NCBI GenBank assembly: GCA_001548435.1
Contig: AP017308.1
Location: 124,001 to 188,000 of the forward strand
Source of the DNA: Leptolyngbya sp. NIES-3755
GTDB lineage: Bacteria > Cyanobacteriota > Cyanobacteriia > Leptolyngbyales > Leptolyngbyaceae
DNA length: 64,000 nucleotides
Reading direction: 5' to 3'
Shown here: positions 52,071 through 63,200 of the stretch, piece by piece
Layout: each line of letters begins with the position of its first letter
Numbering within the stretch: position 1 is the stretch's first letter
Made by a program: the position numbers and the translations under genes
Notes under the pieces: model-generated
Database searches by the model: none
Told to the model about the DNA's origin: nothing
What the model saw: only the letters and a program-made list of their open reading frames with translations

Positions 52071-53411
52071 ATGGCAAAGGTTCAAGAGATTGCAACGGCA
52101 GCACAGGAAGCCGCGAAGAAATTGGGTATCGAGAAATTCGATATCTATGGATCGTCGATCGATGAAACGAGTGTTCAAGTCGATCAAGGCGAACCTCAGC
52201 AAATGAAAGCCTCTCAGCGATCGGGGGTCACGGTGCGCGTGTGGAATGAAGACCATACTGTGGGTGTGACTTCTACGACGGATGTTGATCCGATCGGCTT
52301 AGAGCTTGCATTGAAAACAGCAAAAGAAGCCAGCTACTTCGGAGTGAAAGACAATGCTCCTGATTTCAGCCCGGAAGCAACGGCAGAAACGGCTGAGGTG
52401 AAAAGTGAACATCTTCCACAAGCTCCGGTTTCTCACTTGTTAGAAACTCTGATCAAAGCAGAGAAAGAACTATTAGAGGCGCATCCTGCGATCGCAGGGG
52501 TTCCCTACAATGGATTGGCACAACGAGATATCGATCGTTTTTATCTCAATAGCCAGGGTGCATTACGACATGAGGCGCATTCTTATGCGTCCTTGTATCT
52601 GTACACCAAAACCGAGGAAGAAGGGCGTAAACCTCGAAGTGCAGGTGCATTTAGAGTGAGTCCTGGCATCGAAAAGCTCGATGTTGAGGGCTGTCTGAAA
52701 GAAGCCGCAGAAAAGACGATCAGCCACTTGAACTATGACAAAGTGAAAACGGGCAAATATCGTGTGGTATTTTCGCCTGAAGCTTTTCTCAGTTTGATAG
52801 GTGCGTTTTCTAATCTGTTCAATGCTCAGAGCATTTTGGACAATCAGAGCCTTTCGACGGTTGAATCCTTGGGAAGTACGATCGCTTCTCCGTTGCTCTG
52901 TTTGGATGACAATGCACTTCATCCTGAAAACATTGGTGCAGAAGCTTTTGACGGTGAAGGAACTCCGACTCGTGCCATTTCTCTCATCAAGAATGGTGTG
53001 TTGTCGAACTTCTTACACAGTTCAGGAACCGCTAAACGGATGAATGCACAACCGACTGGACATGCCAATATGGGCGCGAAAGTCACGGTTAGTCCGCACT
53101 TTTTCCATGTGTATGCGGGTGAACCTGCGGCACAAGAATACAGTTTGGACAATGCAGACAATCTAATTTTGATTGATGATTTGAGTGCGCTTCATGCTGG
53201 AGTTCAAGCTCTACAAGGCTCATTCTCACTGCCGTTTGATGGTTGGTTGATTCAAGATGGCAAGCGGACTAGCATTGAATCGGCAACGGTCGCAGGTGAC
53301 ATTCGAGAGGTGCTGAAGTCGATCGTCTATGTGGAAAAAGAGACAGAGTTCACAGGCTCAGGAGTGGCTCCGAGAGTTTGGGTGGATGAACTGTCGATTA
53401 CGGGTGAATAG
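52071..53411 (+). CDS. tldE: TldD/PmbA-family partner protein (TldE)
   Basis: 446 residues from ATG 52071 with AAGGAG 6 bases upstream. It lacks the HExxxH motif of TldD, as expected of the non-catalytic partner. Conserved parts include FLHSSGTAKRMN and the ALQGSFSLPFDGWLI stretch. It supports the TldD active site within the heterodimer. A strong terminator closes the operon. Confidence 0.94.
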   Translation: MAKVQEIATAAQEAAKKLGIEKFDIYGSSIDETSVQVDQGEPQQMKASQRSGVTVRVWNEDHTVGVTSTTDVDPIGLELALKTAKEASYFGVKDNAPDFSPEATAETAEVKSEHLPQAPVSHLLETLIKAEKELLEAHPAIAGVPYNGLAQRDIDRFYLNSQGALRHEAHSYASLYLYTKTEEEGRKPRSAGAFRVSPGIEKLDVEGCLKEAAEKTISHLNYDKVKTGKYRVVFSPEAFLSLIGAFSNLFNAQSILDNQSLSTVESLGSTIASPLLCLDDNALHPENIGAEAFDGEGTPTRAISLIKNGVLSNFLHSSGTAKRMNAQPTGHANMGAKVTVSPHFFHVYAGEPAAQEYSLDNADNLILIDDLSALHAGVQALQGSFSLPFDGWLIQDGKRTSIESATVAGDIREVLKSIVYVEKETEFTGSGVAPRVWVDELSITGE

Positions 53412-53430
53412 ATGATTGAGTGATATGGGA

Positions 53431-53466
53431 AACGATCGAAGAAGGGATACTCTTCGATCGTTTTTT
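53431..53466. terminator. Bidirectional terminator between tldE and the porin gene
   Basis: AACGATCGAAGA (53431-53442) pairs with TCTTCGATCGTT (53451-53462), with T-rich sequence following on the plus strand. The convergent porin gene ends at 53469. Confidence 0.9.
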
Positions 53467-53468
53467 AG

Positions 53469-55115
53469 TTAGAACGTAAACGTGGTTCTAATCGTTCCAA
53501 TCACGACATCATCGTTACGATCGTCATGATTCGGAGCCGTTAACCAGATGATTCCAGGCGTGATCGCAATGTTGTCGTTCAGTTGATACTGATAGAACCC
53601 TTCAATATGCAATGAAGTACTGCGATCGCGTCCGACTGCTGATCCGAATGCACCTCGTGCGCCAACGACTCTCGGTTCCATCCCAACAATGATTCCTGCT
53701 AGACTGCCTTTCTTGAGGAAATCAGGAACCGCTAAACCCACTGACCAGTTCCAAATGTCGAGCGTTCCTCGTCCTCCAGACTGCAACGATCGAGCATTGG
53801 TATATCCAACTGCGCCATTTAGAACCAGTTGGGGCGCAATTTGAAAGGTGGCTGAAACCCCATAAGCATTCGCGATCGTCGGAACCTCCGCTGCTAAGAA
53901 TCCCGTTTCCGCCAGCGATCGGAAATTTGCCCGATTACTACCAACTGCACCGTTTCCAGAGAAATCGACGTTATAAGCATTGATGTAGGTTAAACCAATT
54001 CCAAGCCGCTCACTCGGACGGAATGTGAGTTGAGCCAGTGCACCATACGAACCATTAAACAAACCATTGCCTGCTGCGGGAGAAGCGGGTTCGCCAGCGA
54101 GATAGCCCAGGCTCAATTCCAGAGCTTCTCCAAACTTGTGGCGTAAGCCCAATCCAGTTCCCGCCGTTCCATTTCCCAAATAGTAAATCGAGTTGCGGGT
54201 TCCGAAGTGCGAGAGTGCACCAGAGCCGCCGTCCCCATCCAAAAAGGGATTCAGCGTATCGGTAAAGTCGTCGATCGCACCCGCATTCGCTTCGAGTACC
54301 ACCGTCGTATTTTCGCCGATCGGGAAAGTATAGTTCAACGCATCCAGCCCAATATCATTTCCCTCGCCACCTGCGAATCGTAACGACCCTTCATTGGTCA
54401 ATTGTTCGCCATCAAGATTGCTCGGAAGTCCAGACAGATTCGCCGCCTGCAAACGAGTTCTCAAATTGTCGCGTCCGGTGAAGCTCGTATCAAAGTTTAA
54501 GCGGACTCGATTGCCCACGATCGCATTTCTCGAAACGCGATCGGCAACTTCAACACTCCCGACTCCCGGTACGAATTCGCGTCGAATAAAATCGCGACCT
54601 GCGGCGACCCCAGTGATACCCAGAACCACTTCAGCATTTAATTTCGTCGTGGTTGAAAACTGCTGTCTCTCCAGCGTCGTCGTTCTTGCTTCCAAAGCAT
54701 CCACCCGACCCCGGATCGTTGCCAGTTCTGCCGCGAATTGTTCTTGAAGTTTTTGCAGCGTGGCGAGGTCTTCTTTTTTCACCAGATCAGCGGTCGAAGC
54801 GGCGATCAGTTCATTCACGCGATCGAGACACGCATTCAAGCCTGCTGCAAACTCAAACCGCGTTAAGGCTCGATTGCCGCGATAGGTACGATCGGGATAT
54901 CCCGCGATACAGCCATACCGCTCGACCAAAGATTGCAGGGCTTGAAATGCCCAATCAGTCGGGCGCACATCCGAAAGCTGAGAAACAGAAGTCACTTGTG
55001 AGAGCGGTTCTGGATTGCTCAAGTCTGCAACACTTGGAGTTTCAGTCGCAGTGGCGTTCGATGCAAGCCCTAAGCCCGCTGCCACAATCAGGGAATGAAT
55101 GAAGAATTTTGTCAT
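53469..55115 (-). CDS. Iron-uptake-type porin with SLH domain (OprB family)
   Basis: 548 residues from the ATG at 55115, chosen because a signal peptide (about 25 residues, LIVAAGLGLASNATAT) begins there and AAGGAA lies about 11 bases upstream. An SLH domain (about 45-105, VRPTDWAFQALQSLVERYG) anchors it to peptidoglycan-linked polysaccharide, a coiled coil follows (about 110-150), then a beta-barrel with C-terminal TIRTTFTF. Cyanobacterial porins of this type admit ions and often iron. The Fur-like palindrome upstream supports an iron role. Confidence 0.92.
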   Translation of the reverse strand: MTKFFIHSLIVAAGLGLASNATATETPSVADLSNPEPLSQVTSVSQLSDVRPTDWAFQALQSLVERYGCIAGYPDRTYRGNRALTRFEFAAGLNACLDRVNELIAASTADLVKKEDLATLQKLQEQFAAELATIRGRVDALEARTTTLERQQFSTTTKLNAEVVLGITGVAAGRDFIRREFVPGVGSVEVADRVSRNAIVGNRVRLNFDTSFTGRDNLRTRLQAANLSGLPSNLDGEQLTNEGSLRFAGGEGNDIGLDALNYTFPIGENTTVVLEANAGAIDDFTDTLNPFLDGDGGSGALSHFGTRNSIYYLGNGTAGTGLGLRHKFGEALELSLGYLAGEPASPAAGNGLFNGSYGALAQLTFRPSERLGIGLTYINAYNVDFSGNGAVGSNRANFRSLAETGFLAAEVPTIANAYGVSATFQIAPQLVLNGAVGYTNARSLQSGGRGTLDIWNWSVGLAVPDFLKKGSLAGIIVGMEPRVVGARGAFGSAVGRDRSTSLHIEGFYQYQLNDNIAITPGIIWLTAPNHDDRNDDVVIGTIRTTFTF

Positions 55116-55180
55116 GACCACAATTTTCCTTACACCAATCGATAAAGTTACGATCGAGCCATCTCGATGCGAAGTCAATA

Positions 55181-55201
55181 TGATAATAGGTCTTATTATC
55201 A
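55181..55201. promoter_or_regulatory. Fur-box-like palindrome upstream of the porin gene
   Basis: TGATAATA-GGTCT-TATTATCA, an exact palindrome of 8+5+8 bases, resembles the Fur consensus built from GATAAT units. It lies about 65 bases before the porin ATG, in the promoter region. Repression by iron-loaded Fur is likely (inference). Confidence 0.7.
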
Positions 55202-55299
55202 AATGAATCGCAATAGCTTTAAACTTTTTCCCGATTTATGTAAGGTTAAAACGACAAGCTGTCAAACTAGATTTCCGCTGATTTTGACAATCAATCTCA

Positions 55300-56697
55300 T
55301 TAATTTTTAGCAGGTGCAGCCATTCCTAGTGTCATCGCATCCAACTCATTCAACAATTTCACCGTCTGGGCACGACGAACACTCGAATCCGACGGCTGTT
55401 TCGATAACCATGCGATCGCGCTCGGTTTCCCTTGCTGTGCTGCCAATCGTAACGCTGCCCAAAGCTGCACGTCTGATCGTGCCGGATCAAAATTCAATGC
55501 AGCATTAATTCGTCTCTGCACCCGACCCGGATCGTATTTGAGCATGTCTAACACTTCTGTACGATCGCTGGTCGAATTTTGCACTAACTGAGTCGCCCGT
55601 TCCCAACGCCCGTCTAATAAATTCGCCAAAACTTGCTGTCCCGCATTCGCCCAAGGCTGTTCTGCCTGCGCCTTCGTCACTTTGGCATGACGCGCCACCA
55701 AATCCATCTGCGCTTGAGCGTTCAGCGTCCAATCTGAACCCACTTGGCGCTTCACCGACTGCATGTACTCTAAAGCGGTTGACCAAAGCCCACTCCGCGC
55801 CAAAAATAAAGCATCGACAAAAGCGCCATTCTCTTGTTTCAAGTCACTCTCACTGAGCGAAATCGGTTGCAGTTGGAATGGAATATTTTTGCGTTTCACC
55901 GATCGCAGTTGGTACACCTGAAAATCTGGCTCTAACCCGACAGTTTGATTCACCACAAATTCAGATGGGCGACCTTTCGGAACTGCTTGCCAACTCGGAA
56001 GTTCCCCCTCTGGATTCGTCCAAGATAGCATCACGCTCATCGCAGTCGTCATCGGGTTGTAATAAACGACTTGCCCATAAGCGATCGACGAATCCCCTTG
56101 TTGCAATTTGCCATTCATCGTCAACCAAGCTCCATTCCGAGGCGCACGATCTTCAAATCGCTGCACCGCTGTAAAAGGGACTGGACGATCTGAACTGGGA
56201 TTAATCACTCGCGATCGCACCAAGGGTTCTGTAACAAAATCCTCTCTCAGTTCCAAAATCTCGATCTGATTCACAAACTGTAGAGCTTCTTTTTTATGCG
56301 GGGTCGGATTCAGCACCAATCGATACGCTCGTAGTTCTTTTAAGCGATCGTCTCCTCCATCTTGTCCGGGCTGAAACACCGGAATCAGCAAATCAGTCTG
56401 AGGTTTCTTACCTTTTATCGGGGTTTCAACTCGAATCGGTTCACCTGCGAACAATCCTGCTCTTCGCAAATCCGATTGAATTTCTTTGAGCGTTTTTGGA
56501 TCATCCCAAGCACTCACTGGAATTCTCGCCTGTTTTGGCAGATATTGATTGAGCCAAACCACCGATCGCGGGTCCATGATGTACTGGGTACTGAGCCAAG
56601 CGCTCGATGCAACCAATCCTGCTGCACTCGCGATCGCGACAAAAACCCCGATCGATCTCCAAGGAACTCTACCCTGTTTCGGCATCCGCAACTTCAT
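55300..56697 (-). CDS. Membrane-anchored conserved cyanobacterial protein
   Basis: 465 residues. One N-terminal membrane helix (about 14-35, IGVFVAIASAAGLVASSAWL), then a large periplasmic region: beta-rich (about 60-260) followed by helical repeats of TPR/HEAT-like character (about 290-455). I do not recognise the family, but its layout suggests a periplasmic scaffold. It is upstream of the porin gene on the same strand with 97 bases between and no clear terminator. Confidence 0.7.
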   Translation of the reverse strand: MKLRMPKQGRVPWRSIGVFVAIASAAGLVASSAWLSTQYIMDPRSVVWLNQYLPKQARIPVSAWDDPKTLKEIQSDLRRAGLFAGEPIRVETPIKGKKPQTDLLIPVFQPGQDGGDDRLKELRAYRLVLNPTPHKKEALQFVNQIEILELREDFVTEPLVRSRVINPSSDRPVPFTAVQRFEDRAPRNGAWLTMNGKLQQGDSSIAYGQVVYYNPMTTAMSVMLSWTNPEGELPSWQAVPKGRPSEFVVNQTVGLEPDFQVYQLRSVKRKNIPFQLQPISLSESDLKQENGAFVDALFLARSGLWSTALEYMQSVKRQVGSDWTLNAQAQMDLVARHAKVTKAQAEQPWANAGQQVLANLLDGRWERATQLVQNSTSDRTEVLDMLKYDPGRVQRRINAALNFDPARSDVQLWAALRLAAQQGKPSAIAWLSKQPSDSSVRRAQTVKLLNELDAMTLGMAAPAKN

Positions 56698-56818
56698 AAT
56701 CTAACTTGAAAAACTGCCCCTTCTTTGAATGGTATATGCGTCTTGCAGTTTTCGAGCTAATTTCCCTGTATGGATAATTGTGAAGAGCGTTCCTTGGCTG
56801 AAAAACTTCACGGATTTT

Positions 56819-58033
56819 CTAGACGAAGCGATGGTTAAATTCGCACATCAAATCAACTCTTCCTTTTCGGAGCATGGCTGGATCGAGCCGTTCAGTCGTA
56901 TTACAAGTCATCAGTACGACTAATTTTTGCTCTAGCTCGAAATTACCAACACTAACAACACTTTGATACAGGGTGCCATCGAGCAAGCTTAGAATGTGTT
57001 CGGTTTTGTTGCTGGCTTGAGCAATTTCCGTCGATCGATCTTGTGCTAAATTATCGGCTTCGTTGATGATTAGGCAAATTTTTTCCAAATAGCTTGGCGG
57101 CACAAAATTCTCAACCGCATCATGATCCAGAATAAAGATCACATAGCCGAGCGGAACTAGAATTTCTTTTGCGATCGCTTGGGTCCACGCCGTTTTTCCT
57201 GTTCCTGGATCACCATGCACTAAGACCGCTAATCGGTGCTGATTCATAACAGTTTGCTGCACCGTATCACTAAAGGCTTGAATTTCTTGCGGAAAGTCCC
57301 GAATCGCAAACTGAGCGTGAATTTGTCCGACTCGGCTTTGATATCCACTGAGCATCACGGCTAAGCCATAAGTTGATTTTTGGATCAATGGAGCCATGTT
57401 TTTCGCCATCAATGTCCAATAGCGTCGTCCTCGATCGACATAATCGATCTGCAACCAGACTTCATGCGCTGCCCAATACGCATAGGCAGTACTCACAATG
57501 TCGAGCCGATCCCAACTCTCAAAGCGATCGACCGGGAAATAAAAAGAGCGATCGAGATAGCTTTGAGTAATTAGATCGGGTCGTCCTAGAACAGCCAGTG
57601 TTTGACGAATGGTGGTTTCTTGTAAGCGACTTAGAACATAGTCGATCGGAATATTATTTCTACTAACAATTTGACGAATCGGGGTTTCGACGCTGAGACT
57701 GTCTCTGTAGCGATAGTCAGGATAAGGTGGATCAGGCGTGAGATAGTTCCAGACTTGATCAATTTCGCCACGGGTGTAGGAAGAAAATACATTGATCATA
57801 TTTGCCCACCACGCTTGATGATTGCGTCCGAGGGCATCCGCGATCGTGCTAACGGCTCCCATCATGCGGCGGTTTAATTCTTCGGAATCATTTTGGGCGA
57901 GTTGGAGAAAATATCCCCAGTCAAAGTCGCGATTTAACGGTCGCCAACCTGCTGCCAGTAAGCTTTGTCCTTTTTGCTGGTTTTGATTGTTGTATTGATT
58001 GAACGGATTAAAGTGAAAGTCAAAGTCTTGCAT
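56819..58033 (-). CDS. AAA-family ATPase with non-canonical Walker B
   Basis: 404 residues. The N-terminal 250 residues have no recognised domain and are Gln/Asn- and aromatic-rich. The C-terminal AAA module has Walker A GDPGTGKTAWT (about residue 275), a Walker B-like ICLIINEADN in which the usual Asp-Glu is Asn-Glu, a sensor 1 Asn in LMTCNTTERLD and an Arg in MLRKGRVD. ATP binding is likely, hydrolysis possibly reduced. It overlaps the end of the upstream gene by 14 bases, so the two form a unit. Confidence 0.78.
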   Translation of the reverse strand: MQDFDFHFNPFNQYNNQNQQKGQSLLAAGWRPLNRDFDWGYFLQLAQNDSEELNRRMMGAVSTIADALGRNHQAWWANMINVFSSYTRGEIDQVWNYLTPDPPYPDYRYRDSLSVETPIRQIVSRNNIPIDYVLSRLQETTIRQTLAVLGRPDLITQSYLDRSFYFPVDRFESWDRLDIVSTAYAYWAAHEVWLQIDYVDRGRRYWTLMAKNMAPLIQKSTYGLAVMLSGYQSRVGQIHAQFAIRDFPQEIQAFSDTVQQTVMNQHRLAVLVHGDPGTGKTAWTQAIAKEILVPLGYVIFILDHDAVENFVPPSYLEKICLIINEADNLAQDRSTEIAQASNKTEHILSLLDGTLYQSVVSVGNFELEQKLVVLMTCNTTERLDPAMLRKGRVDLMCEFNHRFV

Positions 58034-58451
58034 AGTTCAAAGATTTCAGATTAGGTTCAATCCAGCGAGAACGAGCTTCTGGGGAGAAAATAAGATCGCG
58101 ACTGTAGTACTCGAACAATACGATCGGATCAGAATAATCATTCATTAACTGGTTCGTTAAGCTCAGTAAAGAATCATGAACATTAATACGATCGAGATAG
58201 TTTTGAATCAGGTGAATCCAAAATCGCGTAATGGTCTCGTGATAGCCACTGGTAGAAGTTGATTCAATGCCATGAGCTTGATTATAACGTTGGATTCCGA
58301 AACGGATTTGATCGGGTGCGGTTAGCGGTTGGTCGATCAGATACCACAACGCTACGGTGAGATGGGCAGGATGGGTCCAGTACGATCGCGCTAAGGTGCA
58401 GTTCTCAAAGGCTTTCACCAATTCGATAATTTCATTTTCGGTTGAATACAT
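58020..58451 (-). CDS. Partner protein of the AAA ATPase, unknown function
   Basis: 143 residues from ATG 58451 (an upstream frame of 12 codons is less likely). All-helical. Conserved-looking signatures are ARSYWTHPAHLTVALWYL and the GYHETITRFW segment, whose His and Glu could form an active site. No family assigned. Overlaps the AAA ATPase gene, a strong sign that they act together. Confidence 0.68.
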   Translation of the reverse strand: MYSTENEIIELVKAFENCTLARSYWTHPAHLTVALWYLIDQPLTAPDQIRFGIQRYNQAHGIESTSTSGYHETITRFWIHLIQNYLDRINVHDSLLSLTNQLMNDYSDPIVLFEYYSRDLIFSPEARSRWIEPNLKSLNYARL

Positions 58452-58582
58452 TGATTTGATTACCAATATACTACATATATAATACAAGATTCGTCAAAGA
58501 ATAGAACAAATTCGATAAAACCCGGAACGATCGCAGCAAGCTTGGTAGAATCTGCGATCAAAGACGCGATCGAGAGAAGGCA

Positions 58583-60199
58583 ATGGTGAAGTTCCGAAAG
58601 TGGCAATCGATATTAATTGCAATATTCTGTGCAGTAATTGTTGCGAATTGTAGTCCACAAAATTCGACCAATTCTGCTCCGGATGTATTGGTCTATGCTG
58701 CGAGTGGACAACCGACGAACTTAGAACCGGGTAACGTCACAGATGGAAATTCGCTGATTGTTCATAACCAAATCTACAATCGTTTGATTCAGTTTAAGCC
58801 CGGAACAACTGAATTAGAACCTAGTTTGGCAACTTCTTGGAGTGCTTCTAAAGATGGTCGAACTTGGACGTTTAAGCTGCGAAATGGTGTGAAATTTCAT
58901 GATGGAACCGATTTTAATGCTAATGCAGCAAAATTTAATGTCGATCGCTGGTGGGATAAAAACAACCCGAATGGATTTCGCAATGCAGGAAAGAGCTATG
59001 AAATTTGGGGACAAATCTTTGGTGGATACAAAGGGGAACCAAATTCGTTAGTGCAAAATGTTCGAGTGGTCGATAATTCAACCCTTCAGTTTGTATTAAA
59101 GCAACCGTTTGCCGCATTTCCAACCGCGATCGCATCAGGATATTTTGGAATGGCAAGTCCGACCGCGATTCAGAAAGCAGGCGCGAACTATGGAACTCCA
59201 GCAGGTGGAGCCGTGGGAACGGGGGCATTTGTGTTCAAAGGATGGCAAAGTGGCGATCGCATTACGCTCGATCGCAATCCGAACTATTGGAAGCAAGACC
59301 TACCCAAGTCGAATCAGTTAGTGATGCGGTTTGTTCAAGATTCGGGTGCAAGACTGGCTCAAGTGAGAGCAGGACAGATTGATTTTACGGTTGAACTTGC
59401 TCCCGATCAGAAGGCAGAGATTGAACAAGATCAGTCTTTAACTGTTGCGAATCGTCCCTCATTCAATGTCGGTTATCTCGCATTAAATCCAAGCTTCAAA
59501 GAATTATCGGATGTGAGAGTGAGACAAGCGATCGCACATGCGATTAACAAACAATCGATCGTGCAAGCTTTTTGGAAAGGTTCTGCTCAAACAACCCCGC
59601 ACTTTGTTCCGCCTTCACTCGATTGGGCGACCTCTCCGAAGCTACAGGACTATGAATACAATCCACAGAGAGCAAGAGATTTACTCAAACAAGCAGGCTT
59701 TCCAAATGGGTTTGAGATTGATCTTTGGTATATGCCTGTTGCACGACCTTACTTTCCAACTCCGAAACCGATCGCGGAAGCATTCGCAGCAGACTTACAA
59801 GCGGTTGGAATTCGTACCAACTTGAAAACACAGGATTGGGCAGCTTATCTTGCGAATCGGAACAAAAAACCAGGCTATCCCATGTTTATGCTTGGTTGGA
59901 CTGGAGACTATGGTGATCCTGATACGTTTTACTATTCGCATTTTGGTCCGGGTAGCACCACGGATTTAGGCGGATGGAAAAACGATCGAGTGATTCAACT
60001 ACTCAATCAAGCGAGAGCAATTAGCGATCGAGCCACCAGAGCAAAACTTTATGCCGAAGTCGATCAAATTATTCATCGAGAAGCGGTGAGATTGTCGATC
60101 GTCCATTCTGATCCGTTATTGGTTCAACGTAAAAATATCAATGGATGGACACCTAGTCCTTTGGGAACAGAACCGTTTGAAGCGATCGTGAAACAATAG
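58583..60199 (+). CDS. Peptide/oligopeptide ABC transporter substrate-binding lipoprotein
   Basis: 538 residues. A signal peptide ends in a lipobox (VANCSP, Cys about residue 23), so the protein is a lipoprotein facing the periplasm. The family-5 solute-binding fold is clear: QPTNLEPGNVTDGNS, GRTWTFKLRNGVKFHDGT and a C-terminal Asn/Trp-rich domain. AGAAGG precedes the ATG. No permease or ATPase gene is adjacent; they must be encoded elsewhere. Substrate probably a peptide or opine-like compound. Confidence 0.93.
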   Translation: MVKFRKWQSILIAIFCAVIVANCSPQNSTNSAPDVLVYAASGQPTNLEPGNVTDGNSLIVHNQIYNRLIQFKPGTTELEPSLATSWSASKDGRTWTFKLRNGVKFHDGTDFNANAAKFNVDRWWDKNNPNGFRNAGKSYEIWGQIFGGYKGEPNSLVQNVRVVDNSTLQFVLKQPFAAFPTAIASGYFGMASPTAIQKAGANYGTPAGGAVGTGAFVFKGWQSGDRITLDRNPNYWKQDLPKSNQLVMRFVQDSGARLAQVRAGQIDFTVELAPDQKAEIEQDQSLTVANRPSFNVGYLALNPSFKELSDVRVRQAIAHAINKQSIVQAFWKGSAQTTPHFVPPSLDWATSPKLQDYEYNPQRARDLLKQAGFPNGFEIDLWYMPVARPYFPTPKPIAEAFAADLQAVGIRTNLKTQDWAAYLANRNKKPGYPMFMLGWTGDYGDPDTFYYSHFGPGSTTDLGGWKNDRVIQLLNQARAISDRATRAKLYAEVDQIIHREAVRLSIVHSDPLLVQRKNINGWTPSPLGTEPFEAIVKQ

Positions 60200-60258
60200 A
60201 TCCTTGAAATTCATCGATGTTTTTTGTGTGATAAAGAGAGTCCGCTCGGAGCCACATT

Positions 60259-63200
60259 ATGAACACTGCACTCGATCAATGGCGTGAACTGATTGGGGGA
60301 GCGTTTTCGCTGCAATTCGATACCTTTCGAGAAGTGGCGACGCTTTCGAGTGGACTTTGGTTTGCCTTGATCGTGGTGACATTAGCGGGATTATCTTTAG
60401 CGATCGCACAAAGTATCGTTCTCTTTGTCAGTCGAGTTAGACCTTCCAGGTTCATCTTCTGTTTGCTGCTCAATGCAGTCTTGTTCACGATTGGATTTAT
60501 CTTTCTGACGCTTAGCACTTGGGTCCTGGGATTCGTACCTGGATCGCCCAGACTGCCATTGATAGCGCTGATTAAAGTGCTTGGATTAGGGTATGCACCG
60601 TTATTGTTCAGTTTTTTAGGAGCATTGCCTTATTTGGGCTATCCGATCGGGAATTTGCTCTCGGTCTGGAACTTGTTAGCAATGGTTGTCGGATATGCTG
60701 CGATCGCTCAAATGCCATTGAGTTCAGCATTCGTCTATATTGCGCTGGGATGGTTTGTGAAGCAGAACTTAGAAGGAACGATCGGACAACCGATCGCACG
60801 ATTGGGCAGTCAAATTGTCGATCGAGTCGCTGGAGTGACCTTAGCAGATACGCGCCAGGAATTGAAAGCTCAGATTTCAGCCGGGGTTCAACCGAGAACC
60901 ATGCCTGAAGTTCAACAATTGATTCAAGCTTCGGGTCGATCGGCTTCTGAAGCGGCTCAATCTGTAGCTCAAAGCATTTCTCAGTCGAGTGCAACTCCGT
61001 TGAAGGTGACACAGCGGATTGATTCTCGCGATCGTATTGTTCAGGCGAAACATCGATTTCGGGGATTTCTACCTCGTTTGAAGCTTGCTTTAACTCTATT
61101 GGCAATGGCGATCGCGTTTATCTTGATCTTGGTGTTGTTGCGTCCAATTCGAGATGCGTGGTTTGGTTGGTATACGAATCTTAGGGGAATTTGGCGACTG
61201 ACCTTTGATTTCTTCTGGATTAGTGTAGTCGCGATCGTGTTTGCTGGAATTCTTGCACCTTTGGAATCGTTGGGATGGTGGGCAGGATGGTACGGCGATC
61301 CGGTGGTGAGTGCGCCTCGAAAGACTCCGCTAGTCAAAATGAATCGGGAAGTCGATCGATATATCGTTTATCTCGATGGGATTGCTCAGTCAGGCAGTGA
61401 ATATACACCGGACATTGAGGAATTTTTAGCAGCATTGAAACCTGCACTACCAAGCGGAGTGGAATTTGTGCAGGGATTGATGATGTATTCGGTGTTGAAT
61501 CGACCACTAATCGAAGATCGTCCGTTAGCTTTTTTGTGGCGGTTGGCGGACAAAGTGCGATGGGCAAATCCAACAGCAGTCTTGGGATTGCTCGTGAACA
61601 TTCGGAATGTGATTATTGTGGCAGTGTCATCGGATAAGCGATATGGTCCGATTTACAATCAAGGCATTGCTCAGGTGATTTTTGATGGATTAATCGATCG
61701 AGGATATGAGTCTGGAGTTCCGATTACATTGATCGGGTATAGCGGTGGGGGAGAAATGTCAGTCGCGGCAGCTCCATATTTAAAGCGATCGACGGGAGCG
61801 ACGATCGATGTTATTTCGATCGGTGGTGTGATGAGCGCGAACCACAATCTATTGAAGTTAGAGCAGCTTTATCACATCATTGGCGAGAAAGACACTGTAG
61901 AAAAGATTGGTCCTGTGATGTTTCCGGGACGCTGGAAGCTGTTTCTGCTGTCGTATTGGAATCGAGCAAAGCGCAAAGGTAAAATTACGATCCTGTCTGC
62001 TGGATGTGTTGGGCATCAAGTTCCCGGTGGTTATATGGACCCGATCGCGAAACTTCCTGATGGACGATCGCATCTACAACAAACGATTGAGATGATTCTT
62101 CAGATTCTTAATGGTAAAGCACTCAGAGCCGATGAATCGATTCCGAAACAAACGAGCCATTATGCTTTGTATCGATCGGCAGTGTTTAATCGTCCTGAGT
62201 ACTATCCAATTCAATCGATCGGAGAACACTATCAACCGATCGGGAAATGGATGGGACGATTGATCTTGCCAAAACAAGAAGAACGGTTTCATGGTGTGCT
62301 TTTTGAGGTTTATCATGCACCCGATCGAGCTTTGATTGGTAGAACAGTAAAGCTCTGTTGGTCGAATCATTCCGAAGTTCAGAAGCGTGTCAAAGCTGTG
62401 AGAAAGGATGTTCACTTTAGTGCGGATGCAGAATTTAGTAGCAAATATGGCGGTGCGGTTCATCCCGATCGCATTAATCACTGGAAACAAGTTGATCCGC
62501 TCGAATCGTTAGCAGGCTCTCATCCAGTCGATGACATCATTGTGAAGCTGAATGATCCGGTTGAAGTTCGAGGAGAAACACTCTACATCGATACCACACC
62601 GATTCAGATTACAGGAAGATACTATGCGTTAGTTCAGTTTGTCTTGCCTGTGAGTGGAACGGATCAATTTCAGGTGATTCACTTCGATCGAGCTTCTCGA
62701 CAGTTTAACGGTGAATCGGAAGTGATGCGCTTACCAGAAGTTGTGTTTGCAAAGAACTATGGGAGCTATCCTTCGACGACGCGGGAGATTGAACATTCTC
62801 CATACAACGAGACTGGCTGGTATGTGTATGGCGCGAAAGATGCAGAAGGCGTATTTGTCGTGCAAGCGATCGCGCCTCGTGCATTGTTCCAACTGCGACC
62901 CGAAAAAGTGACCTTTGGTCGTCGTGCTGCATTTAACTATGTGCGGTTTGGAGCTTGGAAGAACGCAGCAAAAGAGAAAGGTAAACTCTCCTCGGTGTTG
63001 TGTAGTTCCCGCCGTTCTTCGGATGGAATCGAGGCTGCAATCCAAGACTGGAAGATTGGGGATAAAGCTTTATTGCTACATACTTACGGTGGAATTGGTG
63101 GAAACAACAAAGAACCCGCAGCCGGAACTCCAATCTTTTTCGGACATTTTGCTTATGGAATGGCAGAAGTCGTCTATGAACCCTTAGCAGATGAGCCGAG

